A stretch of 9,725 bases of DNA from CALRBF01 sp964646465. Its GTDB lineage: Bacteria; Patescibacteriota; Minisyncoccia; SW-4-49-11. The stretch covers positions 1 to 9,725 of the forward strand of contig CAZYEN010000030.1 of the NCBI GenBank assembly GCA_964646465.1. Direction: 5' to 3'. Under the pieces are notes generated by a model that was given only the letters and a program-made list of their open reading frames with translations, had not been told where the DNA came from and made no database searches. Of this stretch, positions 1 to 5,946 are shown piece by piece (within the stretch, counting starts at the first letter, position 1; the number at the start of each line of letters is the position of its first letter). A program made the translations under genes and the position numbers.

Positions 1-269
1 TATCCTTTTGAAGATAATACTATATCTAAATCTTGTGGAGCCAACCCAACTTTTAGTAAAGGGCTTTTAGATTCAAACTTATCATTAATTGTAATCTCAT
101 AAGCTATTCTAGTATTAATTCTAATCCCTCCTGTGCTAGTCAAAATTGCTCCGTCATCACTATCTTTACTTAAACGATAACCCATACTATATAGAACAAT
201 AGCAGGAGCTATTATAAAGAATAAGAAGATAAGTGTCCAAGCGAAGATTTTTTGTATAGTTCTATTCAT
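1..269 (-). CDS. PEGA-domain membrane protein, N-terminal part (cut by window edge)
   Basis: An ATG at 269 opens a frame that stays open to base 1, giving 89 codons; the C-terminus lies outside the window. Residues about 8-28 form a single hydrophobic segment after a short basic N-terminus (NRTIQK), so this is a signal anchor with the rest outside the membrane. Next comes a YSMGYRL stretch, then a GGIRINT motif and a part reading SPLLKVGLAPQDLDIVL. This order (anchor, GYR motif, a GG-x-I strand, then a PEGA-like strand with a 'decorated loop' and a turn before the next strand) is typical of single-pass PEGA-domain proteins common in Patescibacteria. PEGA domains are small extracytoplasmic beta modules linked to the cell surface; no enzymatic role is visible. 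It starts 9 bp after the RNase H stop, so the two are probably cotranscribed. No Shine-Dalgarno is seen. The family call is by motif only. Confidence 0.65.
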   Translation of the reverse strand, partial: MNRTIQKIFAWTLIFLFFIIAPAIVLYSMGYRLSKDSDDGAILTSTGGIRINTRIAYEITINDKFESKSPLLKVGLAPQDLDIVLSSKG

Positions 270-278
270 ATATTTTTG

Positions 279-692
279 TTAATTTTCATCTAGAGCTTTA
301 TTGGCAAGCGCATCAGCCTGTTTATTTAGCTCTCGCCGAATATGGATAAATTCCACTGAGGAAAATTTGATTCTTAAATTCCAAATTTTGATAAAAGCTT
401 TTTGAATAGCTTCATCTTTTAGTTCATAGATACCTGTTAGTTGCTTTTGAGCTAATTCAGAGTCAAGATAAAGTTCTACAGCATACTTTTTGGTATTAGT
501 CTTACCTACAAGAGCCTTAGCCTTTTCTAAAGCTACAATAATAGCTTGATACTCAGCATAATTATTAGTAGCTATGCCAAGAGTTTGATGATATGTTTTA
601 ATTGTACCATCTGGTAATTCCATTACTACTCCAATTGATGCTGGGCCTGGATTACCTCTGGAGGCTCCATCTGTATGTATTTTGATTGTCAT
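279..692 (-). CDS. rnhA: Ribonuclease HI (short, handle-less type)
   Basis: This 137-residue protein cleaves the RNA strand of RNA-DNA hybrids (R-loops, primers) in the cytoplasm. It is one RNase H fold from end to end. The four acidic metal ligands are visible: D8 in HTDGASRGNPGPA, E47 in NNYAEYQA, D77 in LYLDSELAQKQLTG and D127 in NKQADALANKAL. The TDGASRGNPGPA signature and the NxAEYxA helix are diagnostic. The protein lacks the basic protrusion and the E. coli-type KGHAGHxxNE loop, having HIRRELNKQAD instead, which places it with the short archaeal/Gram-positive/CPR RNase HI group. Length is normal for that group. The ATG at 692 sits about 14 nt after the predicted transcription start, so the leader is very short and no Shine-Dalgarno is present. 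It is probably the first gene of an operon with the PEGA-type gene. The symbol rnhA is given by family; paralogues elsewhere cannot be excluded. Confidence 0.92.
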   Translation of the reverse strand: MTIKIHTDGASRGNPGPASIGVVMELPDGTIKTYHQTLGIATNNYAEYQAIIVALEKAKALVGKTNTKKYAVELYLDSELAQKQLTGIYELKDEAIQKAFIKIWNLRIKFSSVEFIHIRRELNKQADALANKALDEN

Positions 693-712
693 ATAAAATA
701 TAGATTAAAATT

Positions 713-740
713 ATTATATCATATATTTTATATTTGTGTA
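713..740 (-). promoter_or_regulatory. Putative sigma-70 promoter for the RNase HI operon
   Basis: On the minus strand a perfect -10 TATAAT (713-718) is preceded after 16 bp by TACACA (735-740), a 4/6 match to TTGACA. Predicted transcription would start near 706, about 14 nt before the ATG at 692. The surroundings are very AT-rich, so chance -10 boxes are expected; position relative to the gene is the main support. Confidence 0.45.
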
Positions 741-761
741 TAGTGCGGGGGGGATTAATTA

Positions 762-830
762 TGAATTGTGAATGCTGAATTGTGCTTCGACAAGCTCAGC
801 AAACTTAATTTACCCTCGCTTGAGAGGGTT
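762..830. repeat. Intergenic repeat-like patch (direct repeat plus two hairpins)
   Basis: The 180-bp spacer between the RNase H gene and the tRNA genes holds no gene. Inside it, TGAATTGTG occurs twice (762-770 and 776-784). It is followed by GCTTCGACAAGCTCAGC (784-800), whose first 12 bases can fold as GCTT-CGAC-AAGC. Then comes an inverted repeat ACCCTC (812-817) / GAGGGT (824-829). The 17-mer resembles a short sequence that I recognise as dispersed between genes in many unrelated bacterial genomes; that is recollection, not a search. The patch is richer in G and C than the sequence around it and looks inserted into AT-rich spacer DNA. Confidence 0.45.
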
Positions 831-872
831 ACTATAAAATATAATTATAAATTTGAATATTTTTTATAAATG

Positions 873-945
873 TGGGTGCAGGTGGGCTCGAACCACCGAC
901 CAAAGGCTTAAAAGGCCTCTGCTCTACCAACTGAGCTATGCACCC
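873..945 (-). tRNA. tRNA-Lys (anticodon UUU)
   Basis: The minus strand folds into a complete 73-nt cloverleaf. The acceptor GGGTGCA pairs with TGCACCC. The D arm is GCTC/GAGC with AGTTGGTA, and the anticodon arm is GAGGC-CTTTTAA-GCCTT with anticodon TTT. The variable loop is TGGTC and the T arm GGTGG-TTCGAGC-CCACC. The discriminator is A and the genomic bases after it read CAT, so the CCA end is not encoded and must be added by a CCA-adding enzyme. It is the last of three tandem minus-strand tRNA genes and has its own promoter-like sequence at 967-994. Confidence 0.97.
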
Positions 946-966
946 TTAAAAACTTAATACCAACAT

Positions 967-994
967 AGTATACACAAAATAAAATATTTTGCAA
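967..994 (-). promoter_or_regulatory. Putative promoter for tRNA-Lys
   Basis: Minus strand: TTGCAA (989-994, 4/6 to TTGACA), 16-bp spacer, then TATACT (967-972, 5/6 to TATAAT). The start point would be near 960, about 15 nt upstream of the mature 5' end at 945. This suggests tRNA-Lys can be transcribed separately from the tRNA-Tyr gene upstream. Confidence 0.5.
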
Positions 995-1014
995 CTATTA
1001 TTGATAATTTTATG

Positions 1015-1099
1015 TGGGCAGAGTAGGACTCGCACCTACGTAGCCTGAAAAGGCGTCGGTTTTACAGACCGATGCGTTTGACTGCTCCGCCATCTGCCC
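1015..1099 (-). tRNA. tRNA-Tyr (anticodon GUA), class II
   Basis: An 85-nt minus-strand tRNA. The acceptor GGGCAGA pairs with TCTGCCC and the anticodon arm is TCGGT-CTGTAAA-ACCGA with anticodon GTA. A long variable arm with stem GCCT-TTTC-AGGC follows, then the T arm GTAGG-TGCGAGT-CCTAC. The long variable arm and GTA anticodon identify bacterial tRNA-Tyr. The T loop begins TGC rather than TTC, a small departure from consensus. The discriminator is A; the next genomic bases are CAT, so CCA is not encoded. Confidence 0.95.
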
Positions 1100-1111
1100 C
1101 AATGTACATAC

Positions 1112-1120
1112 ATTATACCA
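1112..1120 (-). promoter_or_regulatory. Extended -10 element for tRNA-Tyr
   Basis: On the minus strand TGG-TATAAT is a perfect -10 with the TGn extension, about 12 nt before the mature tRNA-Tyr 5' end. No -35 match lies at the expected place, which falls in the 3' end of tRNA-Thr; extended -10 promoters can work without one. The element abuts a 7-bp palindrome at 1118-1135. Confidence 0.5.
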
Positions 1121-1135
1121 TAGAAATATCTATGG
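1118..1135. repeat. Perfect palindrome at the tRNA-Thr 3' end
   Basis: CCATAGA (1118-1124), loop AATA, TCTATGG (1129-1135) form a perfect 7-bp stem with a 4-nt loop. On the minus strand the stem begins exactly with the CCA that follows the tRNA-Thr discriminator base. No T-run follows, so it is not a canonical terminator; a role in 3' processing or in separating the Thr and Tyr transcripts is conjecture. Confidence 0.6.
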
Positions 1136-1208
1136 AGCCGAAAAGAGGACTTGAACCCCCGACCTACCGCTTACAAGGCGGTTGCTCTACCAGCTGAGCT
1201 ATTTCGGC
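1133..1208 (-). tRNA. tRNA-Thr (anticodon UGU), CCA encoded
   Basis: A minus-strand cloverleaf. The acceptor GCCGAAA pairs with TTTCGGC. The D arm is GCTC/GAGC with AGCTGGTA, and the anticodon arm is ACCGC-CTTGTAA-GCGGT with anticodon TGT. The variable loop is AGGTC and the T arm GGGGG-TTCAAGT-CCTCT, with two G-U pairs. The mature body ends with discriminator U at 1136, and CCA is encoded at 1133-1135, unlike in the two tRNA genes downstream. It is the first gene of the tRNA cluster. Confidence 0.96.
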
Positions 1209-1219
1209 AATAAATATAT

Positions 1220-1225
1220 ATTATA
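1220..1225 (-). promoter_or_regulatory. Possible -10 box for tRNA-Thr
   Basis: A minus-strand TATAAT lies 11 nt upstream of the mature tRNA-Thr 5' end. The nearest -35-like hexamer, TTGTGA (1247-1252), is 21 bp away, which is too far, and the region is almost all A and T. Position is suggestive only. Confidence 0.3.
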
Positions 1226-1292
1226 TAATGAACTTTGTTAAATATATCACAATTTTAATTTTTTGTCTATTGTTTGGGATATAAGAATCTAT

Positions 1293-3113
1293 CTAATTGT
1301 TAGGAGGTGGGGGAGTAGTCTCAGGAGTGGGAGTATCGAGTTTATAATCATCTTTCATCTCCTCCCATAATGCTTTGACAAAAGATAAGTCTGGTTGCCT
1401 TAGAGTACTTAAATCTAATAGTCCAAATTTTATTAGCTCTTTTGCTGTTTCTAAATTCATACCAGATACTAGAATTATATTTCTAAGCTCAGGATGATTG
1501 GTCATAATTTCTTCTACTACTGCTTTTTGTTCTAGGTAAACTGTATCTTTAGTTGAGGGAATAGATTTATTTCTATTATTAAGATCAGGAGTATTTCTGA
1601 ATAGTCTTCCAGCTCTATCAATAGCCATTTTTAATAAATTTAATTTTTTTTCTGAAGTTAAATTCTGTTCCATTTTAATGGAAAGAGAACTCTCATAATA
1701 AGCTTTGACACAAGCTAAATAATCCCCCCCAGATTGTTTGACGGCCATAGCTCTAAGATAATTTGGTCCCGGAGGGCTAGCGAAACCAAATAACTCTTTA
1801 GAAGCTTCATCTTGATAATACATAGCTCCACCCTCTTGAAACATCTCAGCCCTATCTCCACCCATTTGACTAGGATGGGTATATAAAGGTATTCCAATTG
1901 TGGCTGTATTTTCTCTTTGTAAAATATGTATAATTTCATGAACAGCTCCTTTTGTTAATACATCAATTATAGATCTATTTTCATTTGGAATTGATAAAAT
2001 TTTTGTTCTAGGATTTATAGAAAATGAAGTTTTTCTTGCATCTATTGAACAAGACCATTTATTGGATGCGTTTTCAGTATCATCATGATTCTCATTTAAT
2101 AACCCATAGTTTGATAAAACTTTCTCTATGTATACTTTTATTTGTTCAGGTTCAACACTTTGAGCCTCTATTTTATTTATATCAAGTCCTTGTTCTGTTA
2201 GAATAGCTTCCTTTTTTTGATTGATTTCAATATGAGCCTCAGGTATTTCATCAGCTTGTTGGAATAGTCTATTATCCACCTGATCATAATTACCATCTGC
2301 ATTCATCTTACCAACTCCATATCTAAACTTATCTAGCCTAATTTTAGGTTTATGAAAGGTTGAATCTGATTCAGAGTCCAAAATAGATTTAGCTACTAAA
2401 GTTTCGGCTAATAATTCGTTTAATTTTGTAATTAATTTTTCTAATCTAAATAATTTTGCATGGATAAGTGCGTTACTCTCTTTTAGAGTCTCTTCTCCTT
2501 CCATAACAAAGGAATCTGTAAGAAATAATGAGGATCTTATTTCTTCAAGCTCAGATTTTAAATCTCTAAGAGATTCAATTTTAATCGTTAAATTTTCAGG
2601 ACTTTTAATAAACATTAATTTTCCTGGATTATCTAAACCTTCTATATCTAAACTACCATCTTCAACAATATGTCCAGATAAAGTTTCTAGCATTGTTTCA
2701 GTATGATATTCTAAACTCGACTCGACCAGTCTTCTTAAAGATTTATTGTCTAATGTTCTTAAATTAGATATGTGTTTTGTTATATCAATTTTAAAATTAG
2801 TATTAGGATCAGGATATAAACCGAACTCCTGTAAAATAAGTTGGCCTTCATTAGTAGAAAAATATTCAGTATATATACTTGTTTGACCATATGATACTTT
2901 TCTAATATCTGCTAATTTTTCTACAAAAGGCTTCTCAAAGTCTATTAAGTCTGTTTTCTCATCATCTGTTAACAACTCTTTCTCTCTTTCTCCTGACAAA
3001 TATTCTTTTATATCTTCTAATTTTTTTTCAGCAGAGTAGGATGGTCTTTCAGGATATAGAGGTTTTTTTTCAGGAGCAGTTTCTGTGAACTGTTCAGTAT
3101 TTTCAATAGACAT
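1293..3113 (-). CDS. DUF1704/QEGLA (MATCAP-like) putative zinc metallopeptidase
   Basis: This 606-residue protein, ATG at 3113, has no signal peptide or membrane segment, so it is predicted cytosolic. Residues about 180-545 match the layout of DUF1704 (PF08014; 'QEGLA motif' proteins and the eukaryotic tyrosine carboxypeptidase MATCAP). First come helices, then a strand region ending ILSIPN. The zinc motif is H392-E393-I-I-H396, with E427 in FQEGGA (the family's QEGLA) as likely third ligand. The C-terminal block RLFRNTP...TKDTVYLEQ matches the family's RxxRxTP...TKDxVYLxG. The family usually has HExxxH; here the spacing is HExxH. Residues 1-180 are acidic, helical and unrecognised, and the C-terminus ends in a proline-rich tail (PETTPPPPNN). 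A run of seven Gs encodes G462-G463. The gene diverges from an ATP-grasp gene with 49 bp between starts. By analogy it may trim C-terminal residues from a peptide or protein; the substrate is unknown. Confidence 0.75.
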   Translation of the reverse strand: MSIENTEQFTETAPEKKPLYPERPSYSAEKKLEDIKEYLSGEREKELLTDDEKTDLIDFEKPFVEKLADIRKVSYGQTSIYTEYFSTNEGQLILQEFGLYPDPNTNFKIDITKHISNLRTLDNKSLRRLVESSLEYHTETMLETLSGHIVEDGSLDIEGLDNPGKLMFIKSPENLTIKIESLRDLKSELEEIRSSLFLTDSFVMEGEETLKESNALIHAKLFRLEKLITKLNELLAETLVAKSILDSESDSTFHKPKIRLDKFRYGVGKMNADGNYDQVDNRLFQQADEIPEAHIEINQKKEAILTEQGLDINKIEAQSVEPEQIKVYIEKVLSNYGLLNENHDDTENASNKWSCSIDARKTSFSINPRTKILSIPNENRSIIDVLTKGAVHEIIHILQRENTATIGIPLYTHPSQMGGDRAEMFQEGGAMYYQDEASKELFGFASPPGPNYLRAMAVKQSGGDYLACVKAYYESSLSIKMEQNLTSEKKLNLLKMAIDRAGRLFRNTPDLNNRNKSIPSTKDTVYLEQKAVVEEIMTNHPELRNIILVSGMNLETAKELIKFGLLDLSTLRQPDLSFVKALWEEMKDDYKLDTPTPETTPPPPNN

Positions 3114-3142
3114 ATTAATTTATTTATAGTAGTATTTAATAC

Positions 3143-3151
3143 ATTATAGCA
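3143..3151 (-). promoter_or_regulatory. Extended -10 promoter for the DUF1704 gene
   Basis: Minus strand TGC-TATAAT: a perfect -10 with the TGn extension. The predicted start near 3136 gives a leader of about 23 nt before the ATG at 3113. The -35 position is only a T-run at the first codons of the divergent gene. The plus-strand gene starting at 3163 must have its promoter in the same 49 bp, but I see no convincing box for it. Confidence 0.55.
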
Positions 3152-3162
3152 TAAATTTTTAT

Positions 3163-4521
3163 ATGAAAAAATTTTCTGATGGAATTATTTTGTCTACACC
3201 AAGTCCAAATGTATTTTATGATTATGCAATGCAATTCAATAATGTATATGTTTTTGCTGTTCGTGCGGGAGCAGATAATGAATTTTTAGATCCTAATAAA
3301 TTTTATAATTTAGATAACATTCTTTCGGATGAAGAATTAAATTTAATAAGATATAATCAAGCTAGTGTTGAAAATCATCCTGACTGGCTTACAATATTAA
3401 AAAAATCAAATAAGAGAGTCTTATTTCAGAAACAATCTACACTTACTCAAGAATTGAAATTGAAGTATAATTTGAATATTTTAAATAATGAATTAGAAAC
3501 TCAAGAATATTTAGAAAATAAAGTGAATTTTAGAAAATTAATTAAGCAATATAGTTTCTGCCCTAAAACACAAACTATATCTAAAGAAAATTTATTACAA
3601 AAAACATATCAAGAATATCAGTTTAATAAATTTGTTATTCAAGGAGATTGTACTTCGGGGGGGAATGGAACATATTTTATTTTTTCTGAATCAGATTATA
3701 ATTTAACTTTAGATAAAATTAAGGAAGAAGAGTATAGAGAGTATATCGTGACAGAATATATAGAAGGGGAAACAATGGCTGCCATAGGTATTAATTATAG
3801 AAATGGGACTGTCGTAACATCTCCATATAATCAAATAATAGGTAATAGAAACTTAGTTTTAGGAGAGATATCTAATTTAGATATAAATGGTAAATTTATG
3901 GGAAATAGTATACCCAACAAACATATATTATCCAATAAGATTATAGAGTATATTCAAAGTATAGGAGGTATATTAAATAAACAATTTAACTATAAAGGTA
4001 TATTTGGAGTAGACTTTATTATTACAAAAGATCAAGAAATTAAGATTATTGAATGTAACCCAAGAATTACGGGGGCTTTTCCTGTAATTGATATGTTTTA
4101 TTCTAATGTTGGTATACCCTCCCCATTAAGTTTACACATAAAAGAATTTATAGGTGAAAATGACCTGGATTATAAATATATTCAAAAACTATATATCAAT
4201 AGAGACTCTTGCTCAATTTCTCAGATTATATTTTGTATAGATAAAAATTTATTTGTAGATAAAATTTTACCACAACAGAATATTAAACCAGGCTTATACA
4301 ATATTTCAGAAGATGAAATTATAAAACAAAGTAATTCTTTGAAATTTGAAAATAAAAATAAAAATGAATTTATAGTATCAGAAATACCAATAAGTCTTAC
4401 AAAATTAGGTAAAAGAGAGCGAGTAGCCAGGATAATATTTTCTTGGGAGTACAATGATAAAGATCATAATACACAAAAAATAATAAATTGGATAAAAGAA
4501 GGCTTTATTTTACCAGAATAA
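3163..4521 (+). CDS. ATP-grasp ligase of unassigned specificity
   Basis: This 452-residue protein, ATG at 3163, belongs to the ATP-grasp superfamily, which uses ATP to activate a carboxylate and join it to an amine. Residues 1-115 look like a pre-ATP-grasp Rossmann-type domain. About 120-330 is the ATP-grasp fold: ATP-contacting lysine K156, glycine loop SGGNGTYF at 165-172, hinge VTEYIEGE at 196-203, and GVDFI with D284. Metal ligands are E297 and N299 in IIECNPRITG. Residues 330-452 form a C-terminal extension that I do not recognise. The arrangement resembles carboxylate-amine ligases (L-amino acid ligase/DUF201-like) rather than RimK or D-Ala-D-Ala ligase. The substrate is not deducible. 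A 7-G run encodes S165-G166-G167 of the ATP loop. The gene is divergent from the DUF1704 peptidase and directly abuts, tail to tail, the ATP-grasp-retropepsin gene. Its codons are strikingly AT-rich. No Shine-Dalgarno is visible. Confidence 0.8.
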   Translation: MKKFSDGIILSTPSPNVFYDYAMQFNNVYVFAVRAGADNEFLDPNKFYNLDNILSDEELNLIRYNQASVENHPDWLTILKKSNKRVLFQKQSTLTQELKLKYNLNILNNELETQEYLENKVNFRKLIKQYSFCPKTQTISKENLLQKTYQEYQFNKFVIQGDCTSGGNGTYFIFSESDYNLTLDKIKEEEYREYIVTEYIEGETMAAIGINYRNGTVVTSPYNQIIGNRNLVLGEISNLDINGKFMGNSIPNKHILSNKIIEYIQSIGGILNKQFNYKGIFGVDFIITKDQEIKIIECNPRITGAFPVIDMFYSNVGIPSPLSLHIKEFIGENDLDYKYIQKLYINRDSCSISQIIFCIDKNLFVDKILPQQNIKPGLYNISEDEIIKQSNSLKFENKNKNEFIVSEIPISLTKLGKRERVARIIFSWEYNDKDHNTQKIINWIKEGFILPE

Positions 4522-5943
4522 TTACTTTCTTGGGTCTATAATAAACCTTTTTAGAGAATTCTCACCCAAAATCATTGGATATTCTAAATCTTGTCTAGCT
4601 ATAATATTAGCTTTAGTCTCGAAGACATCATCTCCAACTTTAAGTTTGATGTAGATTATTGGTCTATAAGAATAGCCATGACTACTTTTTACTTTTGAGA
4701 CTCCTATTATATCAGGATGTTCTTCAATTCTTTGCCAGACTTTATTTTTAGATAATTCATTGATTTCATCAGCTGTTAGAACTGGTTTAATTTGAAATTT
4801 TTTCATATGTTCTAAAACACTTTCATAGCCCAGAGCGACTGCTAACTTTTCATCTATAGATGTTTTACCTGCCCCTGTATCCACTTTAGCTAGTATTGTT
4901 TCTTTTTGACTTTCTTTGCCAAAGAGGGTAATTTCTTCAATTAGACCTATCACTTGTCGTCCGGTGATTTCCTCGATTTCTTCTTCAATTTCTCCTCCGA
5001 AGAGGTCTTTTGCTAGTCTGATGGCTCTTTTGATTGTTTTGACTTTGAGCCCTTTGACTTTTTGTAATCTTTCTTTGAGCGGGGCTAAATTGGCAATTTG
5101 AATAGCAAGTCCCGGTCGTGCATTGGCTTCCAAGACTACTGGTCCAGCATCACGGTCTATTGCAATGTCTACTCCTGTAAAGCCTAAATTTGTTACATCA
5201 GCAGTACGAATAGCTATTTCTAAAATTGTATTCCAATAGGGGATTCTAATTCCAGCTAAATTTATCCTTGTACCCGGTATGGTGTCAATAAACTTTTCTC
5301 GCATAATGGCATTGGTAGTCACTCCGGTGGCCATATCTATTCCTACTCCAATTCCTCCTTGATGTAGGTTTGCCTTCCCATCTGACTCTTTGGTCGGAAT
5401 TCTAATCATTGCCATTACAGGAATTCTGTTGAATACAATTACACGAATATCAGGAATACCTTTGTAAGCTAAATGTTTGAAGGATTTATTAAGTTTAATT
5501 CGCTCTTCAAAAAAGGCCACATCGGGGCTATTGGTACGGGAATAGGTTCCATCAAGAATATTACTAATATGATTGTGAATCATTGTCTCACTGAGTTTGA
5601 CTCCTTTGGTCTTGACCCATTGTCTCTCCCCATCTGCGGTTCTTTTTTTGTGTTCTCCAAAAATCACAACAATTCCTTCTCCTCCAAAACCAGAGGTTGG
5701 CTTTAGAACGAAGCTTTTTGGTAATTTATTATAATCAAAATTATTTAGCTTTTCATAAGAGCGAATTGAGGCTAAAAGTTTTGGAGTAGGGATATTATTT
5801 TTTTGAAGTGCTTTTTTGAATTTGATCTTATTGTCTACTAATTTGACCCATTTGCGGTAATTGTAGGGTTTGATATAAGAAAGGTTACGGGCGTTCATCC
5901 CGAGTATTTTTTGACTAAATACAAATGCTTCTAGCCAATTCAT
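4522..5943 (-). CDS. Fused alpha-L-glutamate ligase-like ATP-grasp and retropepsin-like protease
   Basis: This 473-residue two-domain protein starts at ATG 5943, 3 bp after the stop of the upstream 7TM gene. Residues about 1-310 match the 'alpha-L-glutamate ligase-related' ATP-grasp family (TIGR02291-like). The N-terminus contains LGMNARNLSYI, the ATP loop is KPTSGFGGEGI (81-91), HQGGIGVGID is at 194-203, and GFTGVDIAID leads to metal ligands E272 and N274 in LEANARPGL. Residues about 325-473 match the RimB-like 'ATP-dependent zinc protease' family (PF05618), in fact retropepsin-like: catalytic KVDTGAGKTS with D355, and a C-terminal block ARQDLEYPMILGENSLKRFIIDP. The family usually has DTGARTS; here it is DTGAGKTS. 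The two activities are generally separate genes in proteobacteria, so this is a ligase and a protease in one chain. With the 7TM partner it probably modifies a peptide or protein at the membrane; the direction and substrate are unknown. No signal peptide is present. Confidence 0.85.
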   Translation of the reverse strand: MNWLEAFVFSQKILGMNARNLSYIKPYNYRKWVKLVDNKIKFKKALQKNNIPTPKLLASIRSYEKLNNFDYNKLPKSFVLKPTSGFGGEGIVVIFGEHKKRTADGERQWVKTKGVKLSETMIHNHISNILDGTYSRTNSPDVAFFEERIKLNKSFKHLAYKGIPDIRVIVFNRIPVMAMIRIPTKESDGKANLHQGGIGVGIDMATGVTTNAIMREKFIDTIPGTRINLAGIRIPYWNTILEIAIRTADVTNLGFTGVDIAIDRDAGPVVLEANARPGLAIQIANLAPLKERLQKVKGLKVKTIKRAIRLAKDLFGGEIEEEIEEITGRQVIGLIEEITLFGKESQKETILAKVDTGAGKTSIDEKLAVALGYESVLEHMKKFQIKPVLTADEINELSKNKVWQRIEEHPDIIGVSKVKSSHGYSYRPIIYIKLKVGDDVFETKANIIARQDLEYPMILGENSLKRFIIDPRK

Positions 5944-5946
5944 AGC

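Noticed and set aside
812..829. Inverted repeat ACCCTC/GAGGGT as a terminator for the tRNA cluster
   Set aside because: Neither strand has a T-run after the stem (AAATTAAG on the minus strand, TACTATAA on the plus strand), so it does not fit an intrinsic terminator.
873..3113. tRNA cluster as an integration site for a mobile island carrying the peptidase/ligase genes
   Set aside because: No integrase, no duplicated tRNA end and no direct repeats flanking the region were seen; only the lower GC of the adjacent genes points that way.
4530..4569. TTGGGT/ACCCAA inverted repeat with GAGAATTCTC palindrome in its loop, as a shared terminator of the convergent ATP-grasp genes
   Set aside because: The stem is only 6 bp with a 28-nt loop, lies inside the coding end of the minus-strand gene and has no T-run beside it.
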